NCBI GenBank assembly: GCA_026936325.1
Contig: JAPTHN010000005.1
Coordinates: forward strand, 54,923,514-54,987,513
Direction: 5' to 3'
Source of the DNA: Platynereis dumerilii
Taxonomy: Eukaryota; Annelida; Polychaeta; Phyllodocida; Nereididae
Length of the DNA stretch: 64,000 nt
Under the pieces are notes generated by a model. That model worked only from the letters and a program-made list of their open reading frames with translations, did no database searches and was not told the origin of the DNA. The position numbers and the translations under genes were made by a program. Positions 47,881 through 58,577 of this stretch are shown here, piece after piece (the first letter of the stretch is position 1; each line of letters begins with the position of its first letter).

Positions 47881-48680
47881 TTTCAAAGTTGTAATGTTAT
47901 ATTTTTTAATCAACAAAGGAGCCCAGCAAGAAATACAAAATTGTATAGAAGCTGCACGTTTCCAAAAATATATATAAATTAGCTTACCATAGAACGCAAG
48001 CCATGCATCATTTGCTGATAATCTGTTTTTATTGCTGTCAAAAGACTATTCATCAATGCATTTTTGTTCCCTACCAATGGCTACCATTTTCTATGGAAAA
48101 ATAGATAGAAAGTTAAAAGCAAACACAACGTGCATGACTGCACCTGACTGGCAATTATATGGTATTATGCATGTGAAACTAACTGACGAGTTTATGTGCA
48201 TTGATTGCTTTGGAAAACATGTAGATATATATAGATCTATATGCCAAGGTTTAAGATTTGAGTGATAAGTTCGAACATGTAGAAACAAGAAAATCTGAAG
48301 GTTCAAAATACGTCCAGTAAAGAAGTTTCTTGGTCTTATGGCAAAAGTTGTCTATATTTTCCAATGAAAAAAATAACTAATGATCATGAATGGTGTTTTT
48401 TCCCCCTTTTTTTTTTTTTTTGAGGTGGCAAAAACATGACTTCCATATATCCGCATGGGGGACAAACATTTTAGCTCTGTAACATATAAGGGGGTTACCA
48501 ATTTTATCTGTTTTTGCCACCATATTTCCCTGAATAAATGCACAGATTTCTAAGGCACTTTAACATAACAAGTACTTTCACCACTTCAGCAAACTGTGTT
48601 GCAGTGTCTCTTTACAGCAAGACATATAATAGAGACTGAATAAAGATAGATATAGTAAGGGAGCCACAATTTAGTCTTAA
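47881..48680. other. No gene seen; end of unit C
   Basis: Similarity to A and B stops near 47,880. The following 800 bp are AT-rich, with a (T)15-type run at 48,407-48,421 and short unconserved frames. No structure was identified. Confidence 0.5.
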
Positions 48681-48905
48681 CGGGGGGCTTGGAGATTTCT
48701 TGCTCAGTTTTACTGAAATAAATAAATTCTCTCTGGGCAATCTTGAAATAAATAATTTCCTGTGGGGGTATTTCTTAACAAGGTGTTGCTTGATTCATGA
48801 ATGAGTATTTGGGGACTTTGAGCGCTTGAAATAATGATTATGGCCGCCATTACCATGAAATAAATAATTACCCACCGAGGAAAACTCCAAGCCCCCCCCC
48901 CCCCG
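48681..48905. mobile_element. MITE, 225 bp, G-run/C-run ends
   Basis: CGGGGGGCTTGGAG at the left is inverted at the right as CTCCAAGCC followed by a C tract ending in G. Inside, GAAATAAATAA occurs three times and a shortened form once. Flanks (AGTCTTAA and ATTATTAA) are only loosely similar, so the target duplication is uncertain and the superfamily open. Confidence 0.75.
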
Positions 48906-49309
48906 ATTATTAAATGGTCGCCTCCTAAACGGAGCCCTCTAAGCCCAGTTCCTGATGCAGGCATGTCTGTATGTATTTTCCGGTATAGGAAGCGAAGCTT
49001 TCCAGTTTGCCTTTTCATTTAATTATACCATCTGATTTAATATTACGTGGATGTGATTAAATTTACCATGGGACAGATTTGCATGCAGATTTTGAAGTCT
49101 AGTAATTATAGTGGAGGATGGAGCTGTGAAAGTCGTAATAAGTAACAACATTCAGGAGCAAGTCCTCTCCATTATTTAAAGCAGCCTTGTGGCATAATAA
49201 AATTTAGTTTGAAGAAGATTTATCGCTATTATGAATATTGATGTGGTCTTAGTAGTATAGTGTATGTAGCCTGTATGGCTTTCTATTGTTATATTCTGGG
49301 ACTTTATCA

Positions 49310-49500
49310 GAAGCTAAAGCCTAAATGTGTCGAGGCCATGACATCGTAGTCCGAGACCAAGACATAAGTAAGTCTCGTATTCATGAGCCTCCGAAACCAA
49401 GAACATCAACATATTGGCCCAAGGACACCCGAGGCCGAAGAGGCCAAAGATTAGGCGTTCGAGACCAAGGCCAACGCCATTAAAATATGGTCTTGAGGAC
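49310..49500. repeat. CCGAGACCAAG-type imperfect repeat patch
   Basis: A GC-richer patch with variants of one short motif: CCGAGACCAAG, CCGAAACCAAG, CCGAGGCCGAAG and TCGAGACCAAGG. It is missing from D2 at the equivalent place (about 55,540). It may be part of a SINE or MITE, but no ends could be set. Confidence 0.5.
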
Positions 49501-50242
49501 AAGGTTGACCTGGAGCATGTATATAATTTTCAGTATTTGGCATGAACACAAATTTGTGGAGATGAAGAACTGAGCATTCACAAGTTTGTGGATGTGCAAA
49601 ATCGAGCACAAGCATTCGTCTATGTACAAAATCTAACACTTTTGTATGTACTTCATTTTTCACTCTTGGTGCCTCCCTGGACACCTGCAACGGTGACCTG
49701 TGGGGCAAGAAGGTGCCATGATGGAAAAGTTTTTGACATCTTGACAGAAAAAAAAACCAATATGCTTCTATATTTCAGTTCTAACTTCCTTCTTTTTACA
49801 GCCACGACCAAATAGGCAAGATGGAAAGGTGCATGCCAAGACATCAGTGCCTAAAAGGCAGGTTAATTGCAGTTTTATTATAATATATATATAAGCAAAA
49901 GTAATCACAAATTCGAAATCAGTGAATTGAAAGTACTTAGATATCTGCATATGTGGAACCAATGTGTGTATGTAGTACCAATGTCAATAGGCTCGTGGCA
50001 GTTGTCTACTGCCAGGTAGAATATATTGAGGACATATTTATGGATTTCTCAGATCACAGTATACATCCTTCTTTGATGCATCCCACTACATTTTCAGAAA
50101 TACAGAAACCAGTGCCAATTCAGAATCAGAACTTTAATTTCAAAGAGAGTAAGTGCAGATTGGGATTGTAAACAATTTCCAGTATCCAAGAAGTATATTT
50201 ATGAATATGTAGAAAGAAAAAGAGCGGACAAGATTGTCGTTA

Positions 50243-50290
50243 AAGGTGGGCTATAAACCTTTGGTGAGCATTAGGTTTGTTGCCCACTTT
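50243..50290. repeat. 48-bp hairpin, D1 only
   Basis: AAAGGTGGGC...AAACCT pairs with AGGTTTG...GCCCACTTT. AGAGC (50,221) and GCTCT (50,291) may extend the stem. Probably a tiny foldback insertion. Confidence 0.55.
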
Positions 50291-50699
50291 GCTCTGAGAA
50301 TAAAATAATGTTTGCTGCCACCTGAAGCTGGGGCATTTTAAGGTTAAATAAGTGGAAAAAAAAATTGTCTCTCGTCACTTCTATCCTGTGTGGTCCCTGA
50401 GGCAAAATCTGTAGTCCCTCCAATCTCCTTCCCGGCCCCTGCTCTGCAATTACCATTCATACATATTTGAAAGTCACTTTTTACTCTGACATTATATATT
50501 TTTGAAGATATTAGTTATATGGAAGGATTATTCAGTGGTTGCCATGCCTTATTTCTCAGAAAGAATCAACCAGTTTTAAGTTTTTGTGCACTGACCGCTG
50601 TGGTGTTGGAAAAAAGGTGAAAGTAGCCAAATCACTGGCGAAAATTTCCAGATTTAACATAAAAACCAGAGTTGCCCCCAATGAATTTTCTCCAGATGT

Positions 50700-50880
50700 C
50701 ATTGTGGCGTAGCTGTCATGGCTTGCAAATAACCTTCCCAATTGGCAAGATGTGTCCATGCCCTAATGCAATCAGAGGCTCCTATATGGGTCACCTAACC
50801 AAATCATACCTAAGGAGAGCAAATAAGCTACTCAGAACCAATAAGGTAGGAAAATGACCCAAAGATCAGTGAGAAATAGA
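50700..50880 (+). repeat. Highly conserved D1/D2 island (D1 copy)
   Basis: About 180 bp that match 58,397-58,577 far better than the surrounding D1/D2 sequence. AATAACCTTCCCAATTGGCA, AGATGTGTCCATGCC, CAATCAGAGGCTCCTA and GGGTCACCTAACCAAATCA are identical or nearly so. No shared open frame: the two copies carry different stops. Candidate conserved noncoding element, or a recent gene-conversion tract. Confidence 0.75.
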
Positions 50881-53364
50881 CAACTTTCATAGACATCTCC
50901 TCAACTGTGTTTCACATAACATACATTCTAGTAATGTCTATTAAACCAAAGTAATAAAACTCATGTTTGGTAGCAGTACAGTGCAGGCCTCCATTTGCCA
51001 AAATCTTGTTGATTGCAAGCCAAGAGTACTTTTGAGGGAACTTGAACACAAGGTACGGAATTTGAGAGAAATATGATTCGACTGAGAGACAGATATCACT
51101 TTTTGGTTTATATGATTGGTAATTGCTTTTGAAATGTTTAACATTGGTCACTAGACAGTGGACATATTGTTTTAAATAGAGAAATTGCAGAATGTTGATT
51201 TAATGTGCTTGGTATTTGAAAACTCATGAATTATAACCCGAATTACACCAATGCTTAAAATATGAAATTTTAATGCCATTAATGTGTTGATGAATGAGAC
51301 AATCTGACATATATTGCTTTCCAAGAAAATTGAGAAACCTACACAATTAAAAGTTGAAAATATCCATATCCGGAAATTGTGGCTGATGTGAAATCAACCA
51401 CACATCTTCTCCTTCGTGCAATCAGGCAATTCCATTATTTCACCTGGGTTGACAGTGAATAACACCTCCATGAACTGAACCGTCCTTATCTCACATTTAT
51501 TTCAAAAATATTAACTTTTAGAAAATAACTAGCACCTTATGGGGCTGTAATTTTGTGAAATTTCCCAACGACGAATTTGAAGTACCAGTGCTCCATAGAG
51601 CAGCAGAGCCATTTTCTGTATGAAATATGCTAATTGTTGGCAATTTGGTGCACATAAGTTTGGCAAAAATTCTTCCAGAAGAGTTTGACCGGCATGTATA
51701 TTTCTTTATTATTGGTTTCCTTGTCTCAGTACAGAGAAGAATGGTCTGTTTCATCAGTCAGCCTCAGTTCTAGCAATTACCTGCATGGCAAATGTTAACA
51801 GTATGGGATTTTTTTAATAGTTTTTTTAACCTGTTGTCTTGGTTGTTGCCAGAGCAATTGACACCTAGAGGAGGTTGAAGAAGCCTCAAAAATAAATGGC
51901 GAGGGAGAGATTTATATGTAAGAGGGCGTTCTCAACCTATTGTTCTCAAAATATAAGATATGTACATCTTTATACATAGTAGTTTAAGCTATAACTCAAT
52001 GGCAAGATTCTGAGCTCACATTTCACAAATTTTAGTAACATGGAGAAGGTTTGGCCGCTTCATGCTGAACTGAATGTCGATCAAGCCAAGTTGACAGTGA
52101 TGGTCATTTAGCTATTCAGATACAGCTAAAATGATACACTCAATGTATACAAAGGGTGCAAAGATTTATTTGCAGAGTAAATTGCCACTATGTAGTTAAC
52201 AGATTACCGTGCCAAATTATACAGCTGCTGACTAATTGGACAGACACCTCTGGCTTTGAGCTATATTGATCACTAAATTACTAAATAGATAGAACATGTA
52301 CACTTTTGTGCCGGAGATTCACAAAGACAAACATTGATACAGTAAATACATTAGGCTACGTGCGACTTCGCCTTAATCTAGTTTTTCAAATATTTGGAGA
52401 ATAATCCATTAGGGAATTGTTTGTATAGTTTGAATTAAATTATTTATGTACCATTGATTGTGGAAATAATATCAGAATTGTCGGTCTCTTATTTTATTCT
52501 TTGGTTTTCACAGTTTGTTTCATGCATTATGTCAAATTTCCAGAATAACTTCACAGATTAACATTTCATCAGCATCATTGGAAACCAAATCAAGACATGA
52601 CAAAGAAAATTACATCTTATAATACCACGGTACAACCGTTTCATAATATAACAAAGTCTCCATGTCTACGTAATTTGGAAGACTAGTGTGATGATACTGA
52701 TTTCATTATCTCACTTGGAACCAGCCGAAACCAGACGCCTGTGGTATGCTTTGTAATTGCATTGTATCTTATTGTATTGAAGAGCTATTTTGAGCACTCC
52801 TGGCACACAGATCAATCAACCAACCAATTGCCAACAGCAAGAAGCAGTGTTTTATATTGCATAAGAGGTATCCGGACAAAAACACACAAACATGCTGATT
52901 TGGCAATTTGTCAACATGCCACTGAGTTGTGACATGATTGATGTCCCTACAGTTACACATACAAGTTACAATGGACCGACTTTGTAGTTTCAGAACTAAA
53001 CTGTATGTCATTAAGGACTGCCTGGACCTCTGCATCCCTGACAAGAGCAAATGCTTTAATTGACAGAGGCAATTTGAAGTAACCATCTTTGGAAGAAGAT
53101 AATGGAAGTTAATCTGGGTTTTGTCCCCAATGACATCACTGACAATTGAAAAGCTATAAAGATTTAATCTTCAGTTAGCTAGTGACCAGTGCTGGGCAAT
53201 GAAAAAACAATACTAACTTTTGCAAATGCCTCATGCAAACCAAAATTCGATACTTCCACAAATGCAAATCTGCAAACTTTTTTGCAAGTGCAAATGCGAA
53301 AGTTCTGTAAGATATATACAATATGTATGAGATAAATAATTTGTTTTCTATTGCCATATTGCCA
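50881..53364. other. Gene-free part of D1
   Basis: Only short, unconserved frames occur. Stretches at 51,300-51,500 and 52,760-52,950 align with 59,450-59,650 and 60,610-60,760 in D2. No RNA gene or mobile element was recognised here. Confidence 0.5.
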
Positions 53365-53860
53365 CAGAACTACCATTGTATGTACAGAGAGCTAGGCTAA
53401 TTCTAGAGGCAGTCCATAAAATTATAACCAACAATTATCCACCAATAGAACCAACTTTTTATGAAAAAAGCAATGTTGAAACTATATATAATCTTAGAAA
53501 CACTAATTTACTTGTTCAATCAAAATATAATTCAGTAAAGTATGGTTTTAAATCATTAAGATATGAAGGTTCTTTATTATGGAATGGCATGCCTGATGTA
53601 CTTAAAAGTGAAGACTCTATTAACTTTAAAAACAATGTGGTAAAACATGTAAACAAGTGTCAATGTGGCTTCTGCCTGCTGTGTCAGGTATAGATATGTT
53701 TTAAATTATTGTACTTTTCATTGTACATATTCATCAGTCATTATCATCATCTTTTATTTCATTTTATTGTCGGAGACAAGCGCTGTGCACTTATGTTATT
53801 GTTTTATTATGAAATTGCCGACAGAAAATAAAATTTTACTTACTTACTTACTTACCATCA
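53365..53860 (+). mobile_element. LINE 3' end, jockey-group-like, truncated
   Basis: The frame from 53,367 reads ELPLYVQRARLILEAVHKII, then IYNLRNTNLLVQSKYNSVKY, SLRYEGSLLWNGMPDVLKS and a Cys-rich end CQCGFCLLCQV before TAG at about 53,691. This is the usual C-terminus of jockey/CR1-group ORF2. A 150-bp 3' region ends with AAATAAAATTT and an (ACTT)n tail at 53,838-53,855. The fragment is short (about 500 bp), heavily 5'-truncated, and missing from D2. Confidence 0.88.
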
Positions 53861-55200
53861 AACCGATCGAGAAACAGGTCCAATTTCTGTACATGTTGCC
53901 ATATTAAAACACACTGCTGAATGGTATTTTGAATACATTGATGTTGTAATAATGGGCAAATCTGTGTATTTGTTGTTTTTTCAGAAAGAAATTTATTTTT
54001 AGTGAGTGACAATATTCACGAATTTCTAACATTACTCATAAACTGATGTGGGGGAAAAATGTAAATACATTCAGACACATTTTTTCTATCTTTTGTGAAT
54101 CAGCAAGTCACTGTCAGATGGGTTTGTTTTCCTGCAACCTCATAGTAATCCGTATTTTAAATATCTTTAAAACTGTTTTACAGACTGTCATTTAGAAACT
54201 GCTGCAGCTGCAGTGAATGGGGCTTTTGTGGATTTGAAGTCAAGCAATAACCATCAGGAAATGGGAACTGTAAAGGGTTATTTCTAATATCACTGGGCAT
54301 CTTATTTTCTCCTCTCTCCAACCTGATCCAACTAGTCTTGTCATCAGACAACACCAGCCTGCAAAATATATCCTTTTTTTCCTTCATTGTGTCATCTTCC
54401 GGTTATCTGCAGTGTATCATTCCTGATTGAATGTGATTTGTTTTTCAGATAGGTGCAGTATATTGCCACACACTTCCTGTTCAGCACAAATATAACTATA
54501 ATACTGCCATTGATTCTCATATATATCTTTCATGCCATTGGTATCATTGTGAATCATTTTTGGAACTGTTTTTAAAATAGCTGTCATAGAAATTTTGGTG
54601 TCATATATCACCTACTACACAAGTAGGCATTGTTATAATGTTGAGAATTGCATGTTTGCATTGTCCCTTGTTACAACAAATTGTTATACAGATTGAATCG
54701 GATCAGATTTATAACCTCATTGGTATTGCCATCAGACAAACACAAATTGTAGAGTGTCACAGTGACTAAGCAATAGGTCTAATGACAGCGATGTCACCGC
54801 TCAGGTCCGAGTGATATATTATTGGTCTTTGGTAAAATCCCATTGCATGATTGTGATTGTTGGTAAATGGAAATAGCTGTGAAACGTCAAAAGCTTTATT
54901 ACTTATGAGTAGGCTGATATAATTCCTGATTGCTTGAAAGATTATTGACATTAAGTGAAAACAAAGATAAAGAATACAAACACCAAATCAGTACCAGATA
55001 AAAATGTTTATGACTATAAAAATTATAGTAATGATAATTCAGAATAGCTGCAAAGGACATGACACTTTGTTTGTCAACTGAGGGGATTCCAATGTGCTTA
55101 ATGGTGCTCCCATGACTGCCATGTGTACACAAGCTGTAAACAACTAGGCCTACACTTATGCCAGTAGAATGTATGTTTTTTAAGCCATAGAAGAAGAGGC
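53861..55200. other. Gene-free right part of D1
   Basis: AT-rich; 54,600-54,760 is paralogous to 62,920-63,060. Nothing else was recognised. Confidence 0.5.
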
Positions 55201-55639
55201 TCAAAGCTTTTCAGTTTGGTCATTCAAATTTAATTTCACCATGTGATAATAATTTTATGTTGATGAGATTTTACCATGAAAACAGATTTGTATTCAGACT
55301 GTGAAGTCTAGTCATTATTGTGGGAGATGAAGTTAGGAAAGTCGTAATAAGTAACAATATTCTGGGCTAAGTCTTCTCTATTATTCAGAGAAGCCTTGTG
55401 GCATAATAAAATCTTGCAGGAAGAGGATTTATCGCTATTATGGATATTCATGTGGGCTTGCTCTAGCTTGTATGGCTTATCTGACAAAAGGAGCAGTTAT
55501 AATGTCTCTTTTGTTATATATTCTGTAACTTTATTATAGATTGACATACTTATCAATTTACTTTCAAGAAATACTGACAGTCTTTACTGCAATGTTATAA
55601 TGTTGTAAGCATATGAGACTTGCGAGATATATGAGGAGT

Positions 55640-56517
55640 ATATAATTTCTTCCTGCAGTTCTGCAAAAAACTGCAGAATTCTGCAGTTCTGCAAAAAGCT
55701 GCAGAATTCTGCAGTTCCAAAACAAATTCTGCAGTTTCAAAAAAAACTCTGCAGGAAGCTGCAGAATTCTGCAGTTCTGCCGCTCCCTGCATGATTTCTG
55801 AACCTCTGTTACTTCTTGCAGTTTATTGCAATGCATCTTCAAAGTTCAGACCTCTTTGACATGGGGCTTGCCACTACCAAGGAAACGTGGTTTGGGGGAT
55901 TGTTGTATGAGGGATCAGGGTTTTTGTTAGTCATCTGTCACTGCAGCGTTTCTGAAAAGTTTCTGCAGCAAAATCTGTAATTCTGTAGGAGATATGCAGC
56001 CTGGGAGGTTTTATGCAGTTCTGCAAACAACTGCAGAATTCTGCAGAAAACTGCAGAATCCTGCAGAAAACTGCAGAATTCTGCAGGAAACTGCAGAATT
56101 CTGCAGGAAGCTGCAGAATTCTGCAGTTCCACAAAAATCTGCAGAATTCTGCAGTTTCAAAAAAAAGCTCTGCAGGAAGCTGCAGAATTCTGCAGCTAAC
56201 TGCATGATTTCTGAACCTCTGTTACTTCCTCCAGTGTATTGCATCTGTACAGTTCAGACCTCTTTGACATTGGGCTTGCCGCTACCAAGGAAACATTGAT
56301 TAGGGGGGTTGGTTTGGGGGGTTGTGGTTTGGGGGGTCGGGGTTTTGGTAGTCCTCTGTCATTTCAGCGTTTCTGAAAAGTTTCTGCAGCAAAATCTGTA
56401 ATCCTGTAGGAGATATGCAGCCTGGGAGGTTTTATGCAGTTCTGCAAAAAACTGGAGAATTCTGCAGAAAACTGCAGAATTCTGCAGGATGCTGCTGAAT
56501 TCTGCAGTTCTACAAAA
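55640..56517. repeat. Left arm: CTGCAGAATTCTGCAG array, about 415-bp higher-order repeat
   Basis: Array blocks at 55,655-55,790, 56,012-56,200 and 56,435-56,512 hold ten exact 16-mers plus variants. They are separated by two copies of a spacer of about 220 bp (55,795-55,995; 56,203-56,420) with GCATGATTTCTGAACCTCTG and GATATGCAGCCTGGGAGG. The period is therefore about 410-420 bp. The second spacer has expanded G runs near 56,300-56,340. Confidence 0.9.
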
Positions 56518-57110
56518 AACTAACAAAGACTAACTGCTGTATTAAATAGACCTGGTTGCAGAGTACCTGAAACTTTTTTCGGAATGAAATTTGGTTGAGA
56601 ATTAACCGAGCAGAGAGGCAAAACGTCCATTGAAGTTTATTTTGATAGAGCACTGTCAGTAGTTTATAAAATGACATTTTTGCGAGCTGACCGATCGCCG
56701 AAAAACGGGTCGTACGGCAAAAAGAAACAACAACGGACAAAGACTGACTATTGTATTAAATAGACCTGGTTGCAGAGTATCTGAAACTTTTTTCAGAATG
56801 AAATTTGGTTGAGAATTAACCGAGCAGAGAGGCAAAACGTCCATTGAAGTTTATTTTGATAGAGCACTGTCAGTAGTTTATAAAATGACATTTTTGCGAG
56901 CTTACCGATCGCCGAAAAACGGGTCGTACGGCAAAAAAAAAACAACGACGGGCAAAGACTGACTAGTGTAGTCAATAGACCTGGTTGTTGGGTACCTGAA
57001 ACATTTTTCTGAATGAAATTTGGTTGAGAATTGACCGAGAAGAGAGGCAAAGCGTCCATTGAAGTTTATTTTGATAGAGCAGTTTGTAAAATGACATTTT
57101 TGTGATCCCA
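56518..57110. repeat. Core: 214-bp tandem repeat, three copies
   Basis: AATAGACCTGGTTG recurs at 56,546, 56,760 and 56,975. Each copy has GAATGAAATTTGGTTGAGAA, GAGAGGCAAARCGTCCATTG and, in the first two, CCGATCGCCGAAAAACGGGT. The third copy is more diverged and merges into the right arm. The minus-strand frames over it (LLTVLYQNKLQWTF) repeat with the DNA and do not resemble a known protein. Confidence 0.92.
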
Positions 57111-57850
57111 TTTGTTTCCTCACAGTCCTCATTCTTGTATAGGTATTAATGGAGCTGCAGAACTGCAGAATTCTGCAGTTTCCTACAGAACTGCAGAATT
57201 TATTGCAGAACTGCAGAATTCTGCAGCTTCCTGCAAAATTCTGCAGCTTCCTGCAGAATTCTGCAGTTTCCTACAGAACTGCAGAATTTATTGCAGAACT
57301 GCAGAATTCTGCAGCTTCCTGCAGAATTCTGCAGTTTCCTTCAGAACTGCAGAATTTTTTGCAGAACTGCAGAATTCTGCAGTTTCCTACAGAACTGCAG
57401 AATTTTTTTGCAGAACTGCAGAATTCTGCAGTTTTCTGCAGAATTCTGCAGTTTCTATTGCAGAATATGCAGCTGCAGGAAGAAATTTAAGTGTACTGAG
57501 CAGTTTGTAAAATGACATTTTTGTGATCCCATTTGTTTCCTCACAGTCCTCATTCTTGTATAGGTATTAATGGAACTGCAGAACTGCAGAATTCTGCAGT
57601 TTCCTACAGAACTGCAGAAATTATTGCAGAACTGCAGAATTCTGCAGCTTCCTGCAGAATTCTGCAGTTTCCTTCAGAACTGCAGAATTTTTTGCAGAAC
57701 TGCAGAATTCTGCAGTTTTCTGCAGAATTCTGCAGTTTCCTACAGAACTGCAGAATTTTTTTGCAGAACTGCAGAATTCTGCAGTTTTCTGCAGAATTCT
57801 GCAGTTTCTATTGCAGAATATGCAGCTGCAGGAAGAAATTTAAGTGTACT
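57077..57850. repeat. Right arm: duplicated CTGCAGAATTCTGCAG array
   Basis: Two direct copies (57,077-57,497 and 57,498-57,850) start GAGCAGTTTGTAAAATGACA and end AAATTTAAGTGTACT. The second is shorter by internal loss of array repeats. Together they hold about 15 exact 16-mers. Long open frames in several frames (LQNSA, CRILQ and AEFCS repeats) are the palindrome translated, not genes. Confidence 0.92.
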
Positions 57851-58396
57851 GAGATATATGCCAAGATGTCAGAGAAGTAAGTATACATCGAGATTCAGCC
57901 AGCCAGGTTAGGTGCAGTGTTAAAAATTGATCAACAGAAATGACTCCAAAATCAAGATCAGTGAACTCAACTTACAAAAAGTCTGGTATACATAGTACTA
58001 ACATCAATTGGGTCTCGGTTGTCATTTATTGCCAGGTAGAATTTATTGAGGACTTAATTATGGATTTCTCTGATCACAGTAGATATCCTCCTCTGCAGCA
58101 TCACCCTACATTTTCAAGAATACTGCCGCTGCCTCCCATATTTTCTTCAGGCACCCCTGTGTTGATTTCCCTGTTAAAACACTCACATGTACTCTCCAAC
58201 CTAGTTCAAAAATATGATATCATAGACCAGACAGAGAAAAACCATCCCATTGAATTGATCCTATTTATTATTACAACAGTAGCATTAGTCATAAAAATTC
58301 ATAATTTATAGCTAGACCAGCAGTATTTTTCTTGGGTTTACTTGATAATCATCAACATCAAATTTATCCATCATAGCCAACCCATATACCGTGGAT

Positions 58397-58577
58397 GTCA
58401 TAGTGGCTTAAATGTCATGGCTTTCAAATAACCTTCCCAATTGGCAAGATGTGTCCATGCCTTAATGCAATCAGAGGCTCCTACATGGGTCACCTAACCA
58501 AATCAGACCGATGGAGGGCAAATAAGCTGGTCAGAACCAATATTGGAAGAAAATAACCCACTGATCAGTGAGAAATA
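58397..58577 (+). repeat. Highly conserved D1/D2 island (D2 copy)
   Basis: Partner of 50,700-50,880, described there. TGATCAGTGAGAAATAGAC near its end is also shared. Confidence 0.75.

Larger units (their letters stand above)
49020..55200 (+). repeat. Old tandem unit D1
   Basis: D1 and D2 share, in order, the TTGTGGCATAATAAAAT block (49,190/55,390), a TGCCAGGTAGAATWTATTGA block (50,010/58,030), the well-conserved island (50,700/58,397), a CAACATGCCACTSAGTTGTG block (52,912/60,722) and a TTGTTATACAG block (54,680/62,970). A few of these also resemble A/B/C. For example AAGATCAGTGAACTCAA with GCCAGGTAGAAT recalls 37,338-37,448, so D units are ancient relatives of the same repeat. The unit is gene-free apart from a LINE fragment at 53.4 kb. 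Confidence 0.75.
55634..57850. mobile_element. FB-like foldback element with CTGCAGAATTCTGCAG arms
   Basis: GAGATATATG flanks the element exactly on both sides (55,624-55,633 and 57,851-57,860), a 10-bp duplication. The ends are inverted: AATTTCTTCCTGCAG at the left (from 55,644) and CTGCAGGAAGAAATTT at the right (to 57,841). Both arms are arrays of the 16-bp palindrome CTGCAGAATTCTGCAG separated by 4-25-bp spacers. Spacers read GGAAG/TTCC-type in the left arm and the complement in the right. The middle is three copies of an unrelated 214-bp repeat. There is no transposase. The architecture matches foldback transposons (FB/Galileo type), and a 9-10-bp target would also fit MULEs. The family is unknown to me. 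Confidence 0.8.

Noticed and set aside
53351-53905. TTGCCATATT on both sides of the 53.4-kb LINE as its target duplication
   Set aside because: The right copy lies about 40 bp beyond the (ACTT)n tail instead of touching it, so the match may be coincidental.
57150-57830. CRISPR-like array of palindromic repeats
   Set aside because: Spacers are short, irregular and themselves repetitive, there are no cas genes, and the sequence is eukaryotic.
55640-57840. Cloning artefact or linker concatemer (PstI/EcoRI site strings)
   Set aside because: The array is embedded in native spacers with older duplicated structure, diverged monomers, inverted ends and a 10-bp duplication, so it looks biological.
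57112-57911. Long overlapping open frames with LQNSA/CRILQ/AEFCS repeats, on both strands (also 55,564-56,299)
   Set aside because: CTGCAGAATTCTGCAG contains no stop in any frame and is its own reverse complement, so arrays of it are open everywhere. The peptides just restate the DNA repeat.
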